From Erysipelothrix sp. (GTDB lineage Bacteria > Bacillota_I > Bacilli_A > Erysipelotrichales > Erysipelotrichaceae): a DNA stretch of 56,218 nucleotides. The notes below the pieces were generated by a model. It was not told the origin of the DNA. It worked only from the letters and a program-made list of their open reading frames with translations, and searched no databases. Each line of letters begins with the position of its first letter. Within the stretch, counting starts at the first letter, position 1. The DNA lies in the NCBI GenBank assembly GCA_012735275.1, contig JAAYHR010000013.1, positions 1 to 56,218 of the forward strand. Reading direction: 5' to 3'. The position numbers and the translations under genes were made by a program. This document shows, one piece after another, positions 39,197 through 48,283 of this stretch.

Positions 39197-40181
39197 GAAT
39201 AGAAAAGATGAACATGTACGTTTAGCTTTGGCCCAAGTTGATTTAGCGCCAGCTTCTGACTTTGATTTAGTTAGTCTTGAACATGATTCAATTCCTAATT
39301 TAAAAGTTGATGATATTGATCTTACAACCAGTATTGCTGGGATTGATTTAGTCTCACCACTCTTCATAAATGCTATGACAGGTGGTAGTGATAAAACTAA
39401 AGGCATCAATGAGAAGTTAGCTGAAGTTGCTCGCTTAGTAAATATCCCAATTGCATCAGGCTCACTTAGTTCAGCACTAAAAAATCCGGATAATGAAGCA
39501 TCATTTTCAATCTTACGTAAGACCAATCCAGACGGAATTATCTTCGCTAATGTTGGGGCCGAGTATGATTTAAGTGCAGCTCAAAAAGCAGTTGATATCT
39601 TATCGGCAAATGCACTTCAAATTCATGTTAATGTTATTCAAGAAGTTGTAATGCCTGAAGGTGATCGTGACTTTACTAGTTGGAATACTAATATTGCTGA
39701 AATAGCAAAGAGTTTATCAGTACCATTGATAGTTAAAGAAGTGGGCTTTGGAATGAGTAGTGCCTCAATTAAAAAATTAATTAACTTAGGTGTGAAAACA
39801 ATTGACCTTAGTGGTTATGGTGGAACAAACTTCGCTAAAATTGAGAATGCCCGCCGTGAAGACTTCGATATGAGTTACTTAGAAAATATGGGAATATCCA
39901 CAGTACAATCATTAATCAATGCTAAAGACTATTTAAGTGAAGTTGAAATCATTGCCTCTGGAGGTATAAGAAATCCCTTAGATGTAATTAAATCACTAGC
40001 TATGGGTGCATCAGCTGTCGGTATGTCATCATTTGTTTTAAGTAATGTTGAAAAGCATGGAGTCAATAAGACAGTTGAAATACTTAATGCTTGGAACTAT
40101 CAACTAAAGTTAATTATGACTTTACTTGGAGTTAAGAATATTAAAGAATTACAAAAAATTAAAGTAAATATTAAATTATAG
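39189..40181 (+). CDS. fni: Isopentenyl-diphosphate delta-isomerase, type II (FMN)
   Basis: MIENRKDEHVRLALAQ, FINAMTGGSDKTKGINEKLAEVA, DLSGYGGTNFAKIE; ATG 39189 overlaps PMK stop. Confidence 0.95.
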   Translation: MIENRKDEHVRLALAQVDLAPASDFDLVSLEHDSIPNLKVDDIDLTTSIAGIDLVSPLFINAMTGGSDKTKGINEKLAEVARLVNIPIASGSLSSALKNPDNEASFSILRKTNPDGIIFANVGAEYDLSAAQKAVDILSANALQIHVNVIQEVVMPEGDRDFTSWNTNIAEIAKSLSVPLIVKEVGFGMSSASIKKLINLGVKTIDLSGYGGTNFAKIENARREDFDMSYLENMGISTVQSLINAKDYLSEVEIIASGGIRNPLDVIKSLAMGASAVGMSSFVLSNVEKHGVNKTVEILNAWNYQLKLIMTLLGVKNIKELQKIKVNIKL

Positions 40182-40185
40182 TATT

Positions 40186-40222
40186 AAAAAACTTCTATTT
40201 TAAAATAAATAGAAGTTTTTTC
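40186..40222. terminator. Intrinsic terminator (bidirectional)
   Basis: AAAAACTTCTATT...AATAGAAGTTTTTT. Confidence 0.85.
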
Positions 40223-40235
40223 TTTGTTTAATATT

Positions 40236-40778
40236 TTATAGAAAATCGTACATAGCTTTATCTTTTTCAAGCTTTGCTTCAATTTTATAAGTAAGTTCAT
40301 TTGCTAAGTTCTCAATACGCATAGCAATTTCGTCATTAAGTTTTGTATCGGCTAAATCACTAGCTTCAATAAAGACATACTTAGTAATAACATCCATCTT
40401 TAAATAATCAAGGACTGGAATTAAGTGTTGTTGGGCAACTAAGTAGTGACGTGGTGATCCCGCAGTAATAATTAATCCGATTGGTTTTGATTGAAGGGCG
40501 TTAATCGGAATTAAATCTAAGATGTTTTTTAGGACACCTGGAATTGAGGCTTGATAAATTGGTAGGGCAATAACGATACCGTCTGCCTCAATTAATTTTT
40601 CAACGATTAACTTATTATCATTATCATATTCACGATAGTCACGTCCATCGGCAAAACTCATTGTCATATCTTTTAAATTAAGTAATTCAAGGTCGACTGT
40701 ATCAGCAAACTTTAAATTATTTAGGGCCAGGCCAGTTTTACTACCAGCTACTGATCCATTAATTGCGATAACTTTCAT
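40236..40778 (-). CDS. NADPH-dependent FMN reductase
   Basis: AINGSVAGSKTGLALNNL, ADGIVIALPIYQASIPGVLKNILDLI. Confidence 0.88.
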   Translation of the reverse strand: MKVIAINGSVAGSKTGLALNNLKFADTVDLELLNLKDMTMSFADGRDYREYDNDNKLIVEKLIEADGIVIALPIYQASIPGVLKNILDLIPINALQSKPIGLIITAGSPRHYLVAQQHLIPVLDYLKMDVITKYVFIEASDLADTKLNDEIAMRIENLANELTYKIEAKLEKDKAMYDFL

Positions 40779-41824
40779 TTATTTTCCTCTTTGAGTTGTT
40801 TAATTCTTCTCTTCACTTCAGGAGCAATTACTTCACCAACAATTCGAATTTGCTCTTTGACGTCTGCATATGGTAGTCCACCAATATCAAGTTGTAGCAT
40901 ATGGCGTTCATTACCATATGTTTGGTATTGATATACCATCTTTTCAATAATTGTCTCAGCTGATCCAACCAGTAGCACATTTCTAATATCTAAAGCAGTA
41001 CGGTATGCCTCTGGGTTAAAGCCATGACCATTAGCTTGTCTTAAGCCGTGATCTAAGTAGCGATAGAAACGCTTGAAGGCAATTTCATCAGTTTCTGCTA
41101 CATGGAATAATCCAGTAATACCAATACGCATATCATCAATATTATCGTGTGTATCTTGAAAGACATTACGATAAGTCATAACAGTATTATTGAAGTGTGA
41201 AACTGGTCCCGCTAAAGTAGCAAGCATCATTGGTACACCTTGAATACCGGCTTTAATCGCACTCTCTGCTGGTCCACCGACCGCACGCCAAATTGGTAAT
41301 TTCTTTTGAACCGGCTTTGGATAAAGCACAGCATTTTTTAAATCAGCACGATAATTACCTGACCAAGTTATTTCCTCTTCATTATTTAATTTTAGCAATA
41401 ATTGAAATTTTTCCTCAAATAGTGCTTCATAATCCGCAAGTTCGTAACCTAAAAGGTGGAATAGTCCAACTCTTGAAGCACGGCCACCAACGATTTCTGC
41501 TCGACCATTTGATAATAAATCTAAAGTCGAAAAGTTTTCATAAACTCTGACAGGGTCAGATGTTGATAATATTGTCGCTGAACTTGACAAAGTGATATTT
41601 TTCGTTTCACGCGCAATTGCCGCTAGTATTAGGGCATGAGCCTGTGATATAAAGTGTTCCTGGTGACTCTCACCAACTGCGAAAACATCTAAGCCATATT
41701 GATCAGCTAGTTTAGCTGCCCCAATTATTTCTTCAATTCTATCTTGTTCACTAATTATTTCTCCGTTTTCAGCATTAGATGAGTAATCACCTAATGTGTA
41801 TAATCCTATTTTAAATTCTTCCAT
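40775..41824 (-). CDS. Luciferase-like monooxygenase (LLM) class flavin oxidoreductase
   Basis: IIGAAKLADQYGLDVFAVGESHQEHF...NGRAEIVGGRASRVGLFHLLGYEL; stop overlaps the FMN reductase start. Confidence 0.9.
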   Translation of the reverse strand: MEEFKIGLYTLGDYSSNAENGEIISEQDRIEEIIGAAKLADQYGLDVFAVGESHQEHFISQAHALILAAIARETKNITLSSSATILSTSDPVRVYENFSTLDLLSNGRAEIVGGRASRVGLFHLLGYELADYEALFEEKFQLLLKLNNEEEITWSGNYRADLKNAVLYPKPVQKKLPIWRAVGGPAESAIKAGIQGVPMMLATLAGPVSHFNNTVMTYRNVFQDTHDNIDDMRIGITGLFHVAETDEIAFKRFYRYLDHGLRQANGHGFNPEAYRTALDIRNVLLVGSAETIIEKMVYQYQTYGNERHMLQLDIGGLPYADVKEQIRIVGEVIAPEVKRRIKQLKEENK

Positions 41825-41958
41825 ACTTATTCACTCCAAACTTAATCTATAATATTACGAATTCAAAACAATTTCAAGTTAAATACTTATGCCGCGTATT
41901 CAAGTAATAGATTTATAATGAAACATAGCCTATAATAGAGCAATAAAGGAGAATGATG

Positions 41959-42612
41959 ATGAATATATATATTGTTAGACATGGTCAAACTGAATTTAAC
42001 CGCGATTATAAAATGCAAGGATGGTTAGATAGTCCCTTACTTCCCGAAAGTTTAGATTTAGCGCATCAAACCGGGCAAGGTTTTAAACTAGACGAAATTG
42101 ACTTTGATAAAGTTTATGCATCTGATGCCCCACGTGCGATAATTACGGCTGAGAATATTATTAAAGGAATGGAAGCTGATTTTCTAGTTCACCAAGAGCC
42201 TTTAATTAAAGAAATGAATTTTGGTCAAGCTGAAGGTCGGGATATTGAAATGGTCTGGAACCGCGTTGCTCAGCAATTTGGTTATAAAGATCGTGATGAT
42301 TTATATAGTCAAAAAGACTCTAGTGAACGACTAGATCTGTTACATCAAAATGAAGATTTTAATGAAGCTGAATCGCTTCTTGAATTCCATCAACGAATTG
42401 CCAGTGGCTTAGCGAATATTGTTGAGGCAAGTAGAAATGAAAACCATAAAAATGTTTTAGTGGTTGCGCATGGCTTAACAATTCTGGGTTTATTAAAACA
42501 TGCGGGCTGGCAAGATTCTGCATCAATGAGTTTCTCAAACCTAAGTATTTCAATTATTAATGCCAGTGACGAATATGCAGTTAAGTCAGTAAATAAATCA
42601 TATATTGAATAA
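41959..42612 (+). CDS. Histidine phosphatase family (phosphoglycerate mutase-like)
   Basis: IYIVRHGQTEFNRDYKMQGWLDSPL RHG motif; VVAHGLTI. Confidence 0.9.
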   Translation: MNIYIVRHGQTEFNRDYKMQGWLDSPLLPESLDLAHQTGQGFKLDEIDFDKVYASDAPRAIITAENIIKGMEADFLVHQEPLIKEMNFGQAEGRDIEMVWNRVAQQFGYKDRDDLYSQKDSSERLDLLHQNEDFNEAESLLEFHQRIASGLANIVEASRNENHKNVLVVAHGLTILGLLKHAGWQDSASMSFSNLSISIINASDEYAVKSVNKSYIE

Positions 42613-42631
42613 TTATTTTAATGGAGGCTTT

Positions 42632-43102
42632 ATGAAAAAAATAATCATAATAATATTTTTACTAATAAGTCTAATTGCCTGTGCTAAGGAACACCCAGCC
42701 GAAAATAAGACAGCTTTAATCTGTGTTGGTGAAATATCAGGCCTTAGTGGATCAAGTATGACCTCTACTTATAATTTAGTTGATAAGGAGCTCGTTGGCT
42801 ATGAGGTTGTTCAAAGGATTCCCTTTGAATTAACTGAAGCTTATGTTGAAGGTGCTAGTGTTGCGGAAGTCATTGCCAATACCATGGAGTTATATAAGAA
42901 CTGGCAGGCAGATCAACTTGAGTATTTAGTTACGGCCGAAGATGATAATTTTATCCATAACTTAAAAATAGCGGACATAAAAAAAGCCAGCCAATTAGAA
43001 CTGCAAGCAATTGGTCTTGGCTTAGATGCTGATGATAATTTTGATCCGGAAATTATTAAAAACTCAGCGGAAGCAAATGGCTTAGTCTGTGAATATAAAT
43101 AA
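42632..43102 (+). CDS. Small lipoprotein of unknown function (possibly YehR/DUF1307-like)
   Basis: MKKIIIIIFLLISLIACAKEH signal and lipobox; family assignment weak. Confidence 0.65.
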   Translation: MKKIIIIIFLLISLIACAKEHPAENKTALICVGEISGLSGSSMTSTYNLVDKELVGYEVVQRIPFELTEAYVEGASVAEVIANTMELYKNWQADQLEYLVTAEDDNFIHNLKIADIKKASQLELQAIGLGLDADDNFDPEIIKNSAEANGLVCEYK

Positions 43103-43135
43103 TCAAAGCATCAGCTAATCTAGTTGATGTTTTTT

Positions 43136-43726
43136 TTAGAAGTCATGTTTAGCATATAATACTTTTCCAATAATTTTAATTGGGATTTCCATTACTTCTG
43201 CTTCAGAAAAATAACGGGCTTTAACATTTGGATTAGCCGCTTCTAAGATAAGCGTCTGGTCCTTTTTAATTACTCTTTTAACCGTTGCTTCTTCACCATT
43301 AATTAAGACAACCGCAATTGAGCCAGAATCAACGTCATCAACTTCCTTAACATAAATTAGTGAGTCAGGAAATATTTTCGCATCAATCATAGAATCACCA
43401 GTTACTCTTAAAAAGTAATCACCACGTTTGGCGTCCATTGAAGATACTAAAACATAGTCTTCAATATTCTCAACCGCATTAAGGTTATAGCCGGCCTTTA
43501 CAACCCCTAAGATTGGTTTGACTAGATCATATTTTAGGTAGTCATCGACATCAATATCTAAGAATTCCGATAACCTTTTTTTAGTTTGTGTATTTAATGA
43601 TTTTATTTCGCCTGATTCCCAACGACTTAGTGTTGCTTGCGATACGCCAATTTCACTAGCGAACTCTGCATTAGTTAAATTAGAAGCATACTTAAAATAT
43701 CCGATTAAGTCTTGTAATGTCATCAA
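43136..43726 (-). CDS. XRE-HTH / S24 peptidase self-cleaving repressor (LexA/HdiR-like)
   Basis: N-terminal XRE HTH (NAEFASEIGVSQATLSRWESGEI); VVKAGYN Ala-Gly candidate cleavage site; TGDSMIDAKIFPDS catalytic Ser; EEATVKRV catalytic Lys. Confidence 0.9.
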   Translation of the reverse strand: MMTLQDLIGYFKYASNLTNAEFASEIGVSQATLSRWESGEIKSLNTQTKKRLSEFLDIDVDDYLKYDLVKPILGVVKAGYNLNAVENIEDYVLVSSMDAKRGDYFLRVTGDSMIDAKIFPDSLIYVKEVDDVDSGSIAVVLINGEEATVKRVIKKDQTLILEAANPNVKARYFSEAEVMEIPIKIIGKVLYAKHDF

Positions 43727-43798
43727 ATCACCTCATAACTATTATAACGCATTTATTAATAATCCGTAACTTATATTATAAAATTAGTAATAAGTAGC

Positions 43799-43837
43799 TA
43801 TATTTTTACGTAATTCATTGATATACGTAAAAATATA
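43799..43837. promoter_or_regulatory. Candidate S24-repressor operator overlapping the umuC-like promoter
   Basis: Perfect 14-bp inverted repeat TATATTTTTACGTA (43799-43812) / TACGTAAAAATATA (43824-43837), 11-bp spacer; -35 TTGATA (43819-43824), -10 TATAAT (43841-43846). Confidence 0.82.
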
Positions 43838-43865
43838 GGCTATAATTAAGTTAGAGGAGGTAAAA

Positions 43866-45113
43866 ATGCTGGAAAAGAAAATATTGCACATTGATATTAA
43901 TCATTGTTATGCACAAATAATGGAAATGCTCTATCCTGAGTTAAAGAATGTTCCGATGGCAGTCGGTGGTAATGAAGAGCGTCGTAGTGGGATTATCTTA
44001 GCGCGCAACCTCCACGCGAAAAAGTTTGGAGTTAAGACCGCAGAAACTTTAAGAGAAGCCTTTGATAAATGTCCAAACTTAACAATTACGGCACCTGATT
44101 TTTCCTTATTTATCTACTATTCAGAAATGGTTAAAAATATCTACCGCGAATATACGAGTCACGTTGAATCATTTGGTATTGATGAAGCCTGGTTAGACAT
44201 TACCCATAGTCAAAAATTACATGGTGATGCCGAAGCTATCATGTATGAAATCGCTGATCGCGTTTTAAATGAAGTTGGCTTAACTGTATCCTGTGGTTTA
44301 TCTTATAATAAGATTTTTGCTAAATTAGGTAGTGACCTAGTTAAGCCATCAGGTCGGGTTGTTATTAGTAAGGAGAATTTTAAAGAAGTTGTTTGGCCAT
44401 TGAATGTTGAAGAATTACTTTACGTTGGCTTTAAAACCCAAGAGAAATTAAATGCTGTTAAGATTATGACAATTGGCGACTTAGCCAACAAAACGAAAGA
44501 ATATATGCAGGATTTATTAGGTAAGAATGGTGAGATGATCTGGTATTTCGCTAATGGTTTTGATCTTAGTCAAGTCATGGAGAATGGTTATAATGAACCT
44601 GTTAAGTCAATTGGTAATTCGATTACCACACCTGAAGATATTAAAAACCGGACCGACGCTAAAATTGTCTTTCAAGTCTTAGCTGAATCAGTTGCTTCTC
44701 GCTTAAGAGATGCGAAGCTTCAAGCCGGAGTAATTGCTATATCATTAAGGGATGTTGAGTTACGGACAATCAGTCGGCAAAGAAAGATTAAACAAAGAAC
44801 TGATATATCGAGTGAAATTATGGAAGTAGTCATATCATTGTTAGATGAACACTATCCATTTTTTTTACCACTAAGATCAATTGGGATTAAAGCCAGTGAT
44901 CTCAGTGATAATGCAGGAGTTTACCAATTAAACTTCTTTCAAGATGAAAGCATTCGTAAGCGTGATAAGGATTTAGATATTTGTATTGATGAGATTCGTG
45001 ATAAATATGGATTTGAAGTTATTAGAAAGTTATCCACCGATTTAAATAAGAATCTAACTGATTTCAATCCCAAGGGTGAACATGTAATTTATCCAGTAGC
45101 CTGGTTTAAATAA
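43866..45113 (+). CDS. Y-family DNA polymerase (UmuC/DinB-like)
   Basis: ILHIDINHCYAQIMEM, VESFGIDEAWLDIT, GLSYNKIFAKLGSDLVKP. Confidence 0.92.
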   Translation: MLEKKILHIDINHCYAQIMEMLYPELKNVPMAVGGNEERRSGIILARNLHAKKFGVKTAETLREAFDKCPNLTITAPDFSLFIYYSEMVKNIYREYTSHVESFGIDEAWLDITHSQKLHGDAEAIMYEIADRVLNEVGLTVSCGLSYNKIFAKLGSDLVKPSGRVVISKENFKEVVWPLNVEELLYVGFKTQEKLNAVKIMTIGDLANKTKEYMQDLLGKNGEMIWYFANGFDLSQVMENGYNEPVKSIGNSITTPEDIKNRTDAKIVFQVLAESVASRLRDAKLQAGVIAISLRDVELRTISRQRKIKQRTDISSEIMEVVISLLDEHYPFFLPLRSIGIKASDLSDNAGVYQLNFFQDESIRKRDKDLDICIDEIRDKYGFEVIRKLSTDLNKNLTDFNPKGEHVIYPVAWFK

Positions 45114-45373
45114 TGGATATCAAGAAGAATTCAACTTTATATAAGCGTTATGTCAATGTGATTGCGGAAGCTGATAAGTTAGGTAACTTAACGCCGATAT
45201 ATTTACGTTGGGAAGATAATCAATTATTCAAGATTGATAAAATTATAGAAATCCGCCAATCAGTCTCACGTGTTGGTGGTAATGGAATCTTATATCGTGT
45301 AAGAATTCAAAATCGAGAACGGCATTTATTTTATGAAATAAATCGTTGGTTTATTGAATCATATACTCCATAA
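45113..45373 (+). CDS. Small conserved protein accompanying UmuC-like polymerase
   Basis: 86 aa, start overlaps the polymerase stop; PIYLRWEDNQLFKIDKIIEIRQSVSRVGGNGILYRVRIQNRERHLFYEINRWFIES. Confidence 0.75.
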   Translation: MDIKKNSTLYKRYVNVIAEADKLGNLTPIYLRWEDNQLFKIDKIIEIRQSVSRVGGNGILYRVRIQNRERHLFYEINRWFIESYTP

Positions 45374-45402
45374 GAAAGGCACATCATTGATGTGCCTTTC
45401 TT
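45374..45402. terminator. Intrinsic terminator
   Basis: GAAAGGCACATCA-t-TGATGTGCCTTTC. Confidence 0.82.
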
Positions 45403-45406
45403 GCAT

Positions 45407-46384
45407 TTATCTTTCGTTATAGAAAATAGAAATAAATCCAGCAATTGCGCCAAATAAGATACCGGCAATTGGCCAAATAATCCATGACATTCCCCAATCA
45501 CCAGTAATAAATGAATAACCTAAATAAGCGATTGTAATTAATGGCCAGTAGAGTGATGCGATCATACCAGTGATACGTTCAGAATTTTTACTCTCTTTTG
45601 AATAATCACCTTTTTTAAATAGTTTAGAATAGATTGCTAAATCCATACCGCTTAAAATAATTAAGTGAACTCCAAGGGCTACCAGTGCTAATAAGAAAAC
45701 TGCTGAAATATTTTCTAGTAGGGGACTGGTCTTATCAAATGCGATACTTGGAATAACTGACATAATTATCGTTGTGATTCCTAAGATTAAAATTGAAATA
45801 GTTTTTGGTTGACTTTCCTTTTGTCGTTTTTCTAACACACTCTTAACTCCATATTGAAGATTGAAGTCTTGATTTTCTAAGTAATCGACCTCTTTCATTT
45901 TAAAGCCAGCAAAAATAAATAAGCCAACTGCTAAGGCGATAAGTAAGAGTAAGAAGATTGCTCCAATTGTTTCTGCAACATTGATCGACATATTGATTTT
46001 ATTCGCTTTAGCTAATTCTTCTAAAAGGATTAACATAATTGGCGAAATGATTACGATTGATACTCCCCATGCGATTTTATGGCTTGCTTCCTTAGTTACT
46101 TTAAAGACAGAGTCAACATCTTCGATTGAAAGATTAAGTGTATGTAAATCTTGGTCTTCTTGAATACTAATACCATCAAAGTCTTCTAATTCATCTTTTA
46201 ATAAAAAGTCGGTTGAAACACCAAAGATGATTGATAATTTTAATATCTTATCCATATCAGGAATTGATTGTGCACCTTCCCATTTTGAAACTGACTGGCG
46301 AGATACATTCACCGCTTGGGCAAGATCTTCTTGCGAGTAGCCAGCGCGCTTTCTAAGTAAAATAATTTTGTCTGCTAATATCAT
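45407..46384 (-). CDS. XRE-family HTH protein with C-terminal membrane domain
   Basis: LLRKRAGYSQEDLAQAVNVSRQSVSKWEGAQSIPDMDKILKLSIIFGVSTDFLL plus about 5 TM segments. Confidence 0.87.
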   Translation of the reverse strand: MILADKIILLRKRAGYSQEDLAQAVNVSRQSVSKWEGAQSIPDMDKILKLSIIFGVSTDFLLKDELEDFDGISIQEDQDLHTLNLSIEDVDSVFKVTKEASHKIAWGVSIVIISPIMLILLEELAKANKINMSINVAETIGAIFLLLLIALAVGLFIFAGFKMKEVDYLENQDFNLQYGVKSVLEKRQKESQPKTISILILGITTIIMSVIPSIAFDKTSPLLENISAVFLLALVALGVHLIILSGMDLAIYSKLFKKGDYSKESKNSERITGMIASLYWPLITIAYLGYSFITGDWGMSWIIWPIAGILFGAIAGFISIFYNER

Positions 46385-46594
46385 AATAAAACCTCCTATT
46401 GATAAGATAATTATAAAATTTTATGTGGTTGCTTACTAGAAAGGATACCATTTAAAAGCGCAACCCCTAGTTGCAAAGGCACATTTTATCGTTTTTTTAG
46501 GATAAATCCTAAGAAATCGATAATAATATTTAAAATGTCAAAATATTTAAGTAAGGATATTTGTTATAATACTAGTAATGAAAAGGGATGGAAA

Positions 46595-48283
46595 ATGAAA
46601 ATTTTTAATGGGTATAAATTCAGATCGATCATATCAATAGTCGCTAAATTCTTAGAAGCGGTATTTGAGTTAATGATTCCCTTATTTATGGGACGTTTAA
46701 TTGACGTGGGAATAAGTAATCAGGATATTAGTGTAATTTATACTAGTGTTTTTTGGATGGTTGTTTTAACTTTTGTTGGTTATGGCTTTGCACTAATTTG
46801 TCAGTATAATGCATCTGTCGTATCGCAAGCTGTTGGAGGACGATTACGTTCATCCTTATTTAAACACCAAGTTGCCTTATCAGTTTCTGATGTTGATAAC
46901 TTCTCGGCAACAACACTAACGAACCGCGTAATGATGGATACCGTATTTGTTCAAGATATGGTGGCACGCGTAATTAGACTTGGGGTTAGAGCGCCACTCT
47001 TAATAATTGGAACCCTTGGCGCCTTAATGTTAATTAATAAAGATTTAGCAATCATTTTATTAATTGCTGTTCCAATCTTCTCACTCGTAATTTCATTTTT
47101 TATGTATATGTCGATGCGTGCACATACGAAGGTTAATACGAATATTGATAAAATTTCAGGAACTATTTCTGATATTCTTTCGGGATCAAGAATTATTCGT
47201 GCCTTCTCAATGCAAAATAAAACTGATGCCGTATTTAAACAAGAAAATAGAGAACTAATGGATAGTCAGCATAAGGTTGGAATCTACTCGACATTAGCAA
47301 GCCCCTTCACTAGTCTTTTAATGAATTTACTTTTAATCTTATTAGTCTATGTTTCAGGTGTAAATATTAGTATTGGAACTATGACGCAAGGGCAAACCTT
47401 AGCCGTTATTAATTACTGTAGTCAGCTTTTACTAACGCTAATTGTTACAATGAACTTTATTATGTTATTAGCTCGTGGGATAACTTCATGGAAGCGAATC
47501 AATCAAGTATTAGCTGTAGCACCTGAAGATAGTAAGAATCATGATTTTAATGATGAAGACTTTAACTTAGAATTAAGAAACTTAACTTTTGCTTATCCCA
47601 ATGAGAAAAGGTTAGTTTTAGATAATATTAATTTTTCTTTAAAAAGTGGACAAGTGCTAGGTGTTATTGGTTTAACAGGGTCTGGTAAGAGTAGTTTGTT
47701 AAAGATTCTTCCACGCTTATTAATTGAATCAAGTGGTGAAGTTATCCTTAATGGTAATAATATTAATGATTACTCTAAGGAATCGATTCGTGATGTCATT
47801 GCTTATATCCCACAGAAGGCCCAATTTATTCGTGGAACACTAGCTGATAATGTTTCAATGAAAACTAAGATTGATAGTAAGGCAGCACTACTTGATGCTC
47901 AAGGTGAAGATATCCTTTCTAAAGGCTTAGACTTTTTAATTGAAGAGTCAGCGAAAAACCTATCTGGTGGTCAAAAGCAAAGAGTTAATATTGCTAGAGC
48001 CTTAGCTAAAAATCCTAAGCTTTTATTAATCGATGATTCCTTCTCAGCTTTAGATGCACTAACTAGTAAGAATCTGCAAAAGGTGCTTAAAGATAAGTAT
48101 GCTGACTTAGCCCAAATTATTGCTAGTCAAAGAACAGCATCGATTGCCCATGCTGATCAAATCATTGTCTTAGATAATGGTAAAATCAATGCGATTGGTA
48201 ATCATGAAAGTCTATTAGCTACTAATGAAATCTATCAAAGTATTTATCGCTTAGAAACGATGGGAGGTCAAAATAATGCGTAA
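46595..48283 (+). CDS. ABC exporter half-transporter A (degenerate NBD)
   Basis: TMD plus NBD: GLTGSGKSSLL, LSGGQKQRVNIARAL, LLLIDDSFSALD, IIASQRTASIAHAD. Confidence 0.9.
   Translation: MKIFNGYKFRSIISIVAKFLEAVFELMIPLFMGRLIDVGISNQDISVIYTSVFWMVVLTFVGYGFALICQYNASVVSQAVGGRLRSSLFKHQVALSVSDVDNFSATTLTNRVMMDTVFVQDMVARVIRLGVRAPLLIIGTLGALMLINKDLAIILLIAVPIFSLVISFFMYMSMRAHTKVNTNIDKISGTISDILSGSRIIRAFSMQNKTDAVFKQENRELMDSQHKVGIYSTLASPFTSLLMNLLLILLVYVSGVNISIGTMTQGQTLAVINYCSQLLLTLIVTMNFIMLLARGITSWKRINQVLAVAPEDSKNHDFNDEDFNLELRNLTFAYPNEKRLVLDNINFSLKSGQVLGVIGLTGSGKSSLLKILPRLLIESSGEVILNGNNINDYSKESIRDVIAYIPQKAQFIRGTLADNVSMKTKIDSKAALLDAQGEDILSKGLDFLIEESAKNLSGGQKQRVNIARALAKNPKLLLIDDSFSALDALTSKNLQKVLKDKYADLAQIIASQRTASIAHADQIIVLDNGKINAIGNHESLLATNEIYQSIYRLETMGGQNNA

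Noticed and set aside
42632-43102. Small lipoprotein considered as a phosphatase-linked signalling component
   Set aside because: Proximity to the histidine phosphatase gene alone is insufficient; no functional motif beyond the lipobox.
46460-46474. Small hairpin GCAAC-CCCTA-GTTGC between XRE-TM and ABC exporter genes, considered as a riboswitch
   Set aside because: Only 5 bp, no matching known aptamer features; could be an operator half but unsupported.
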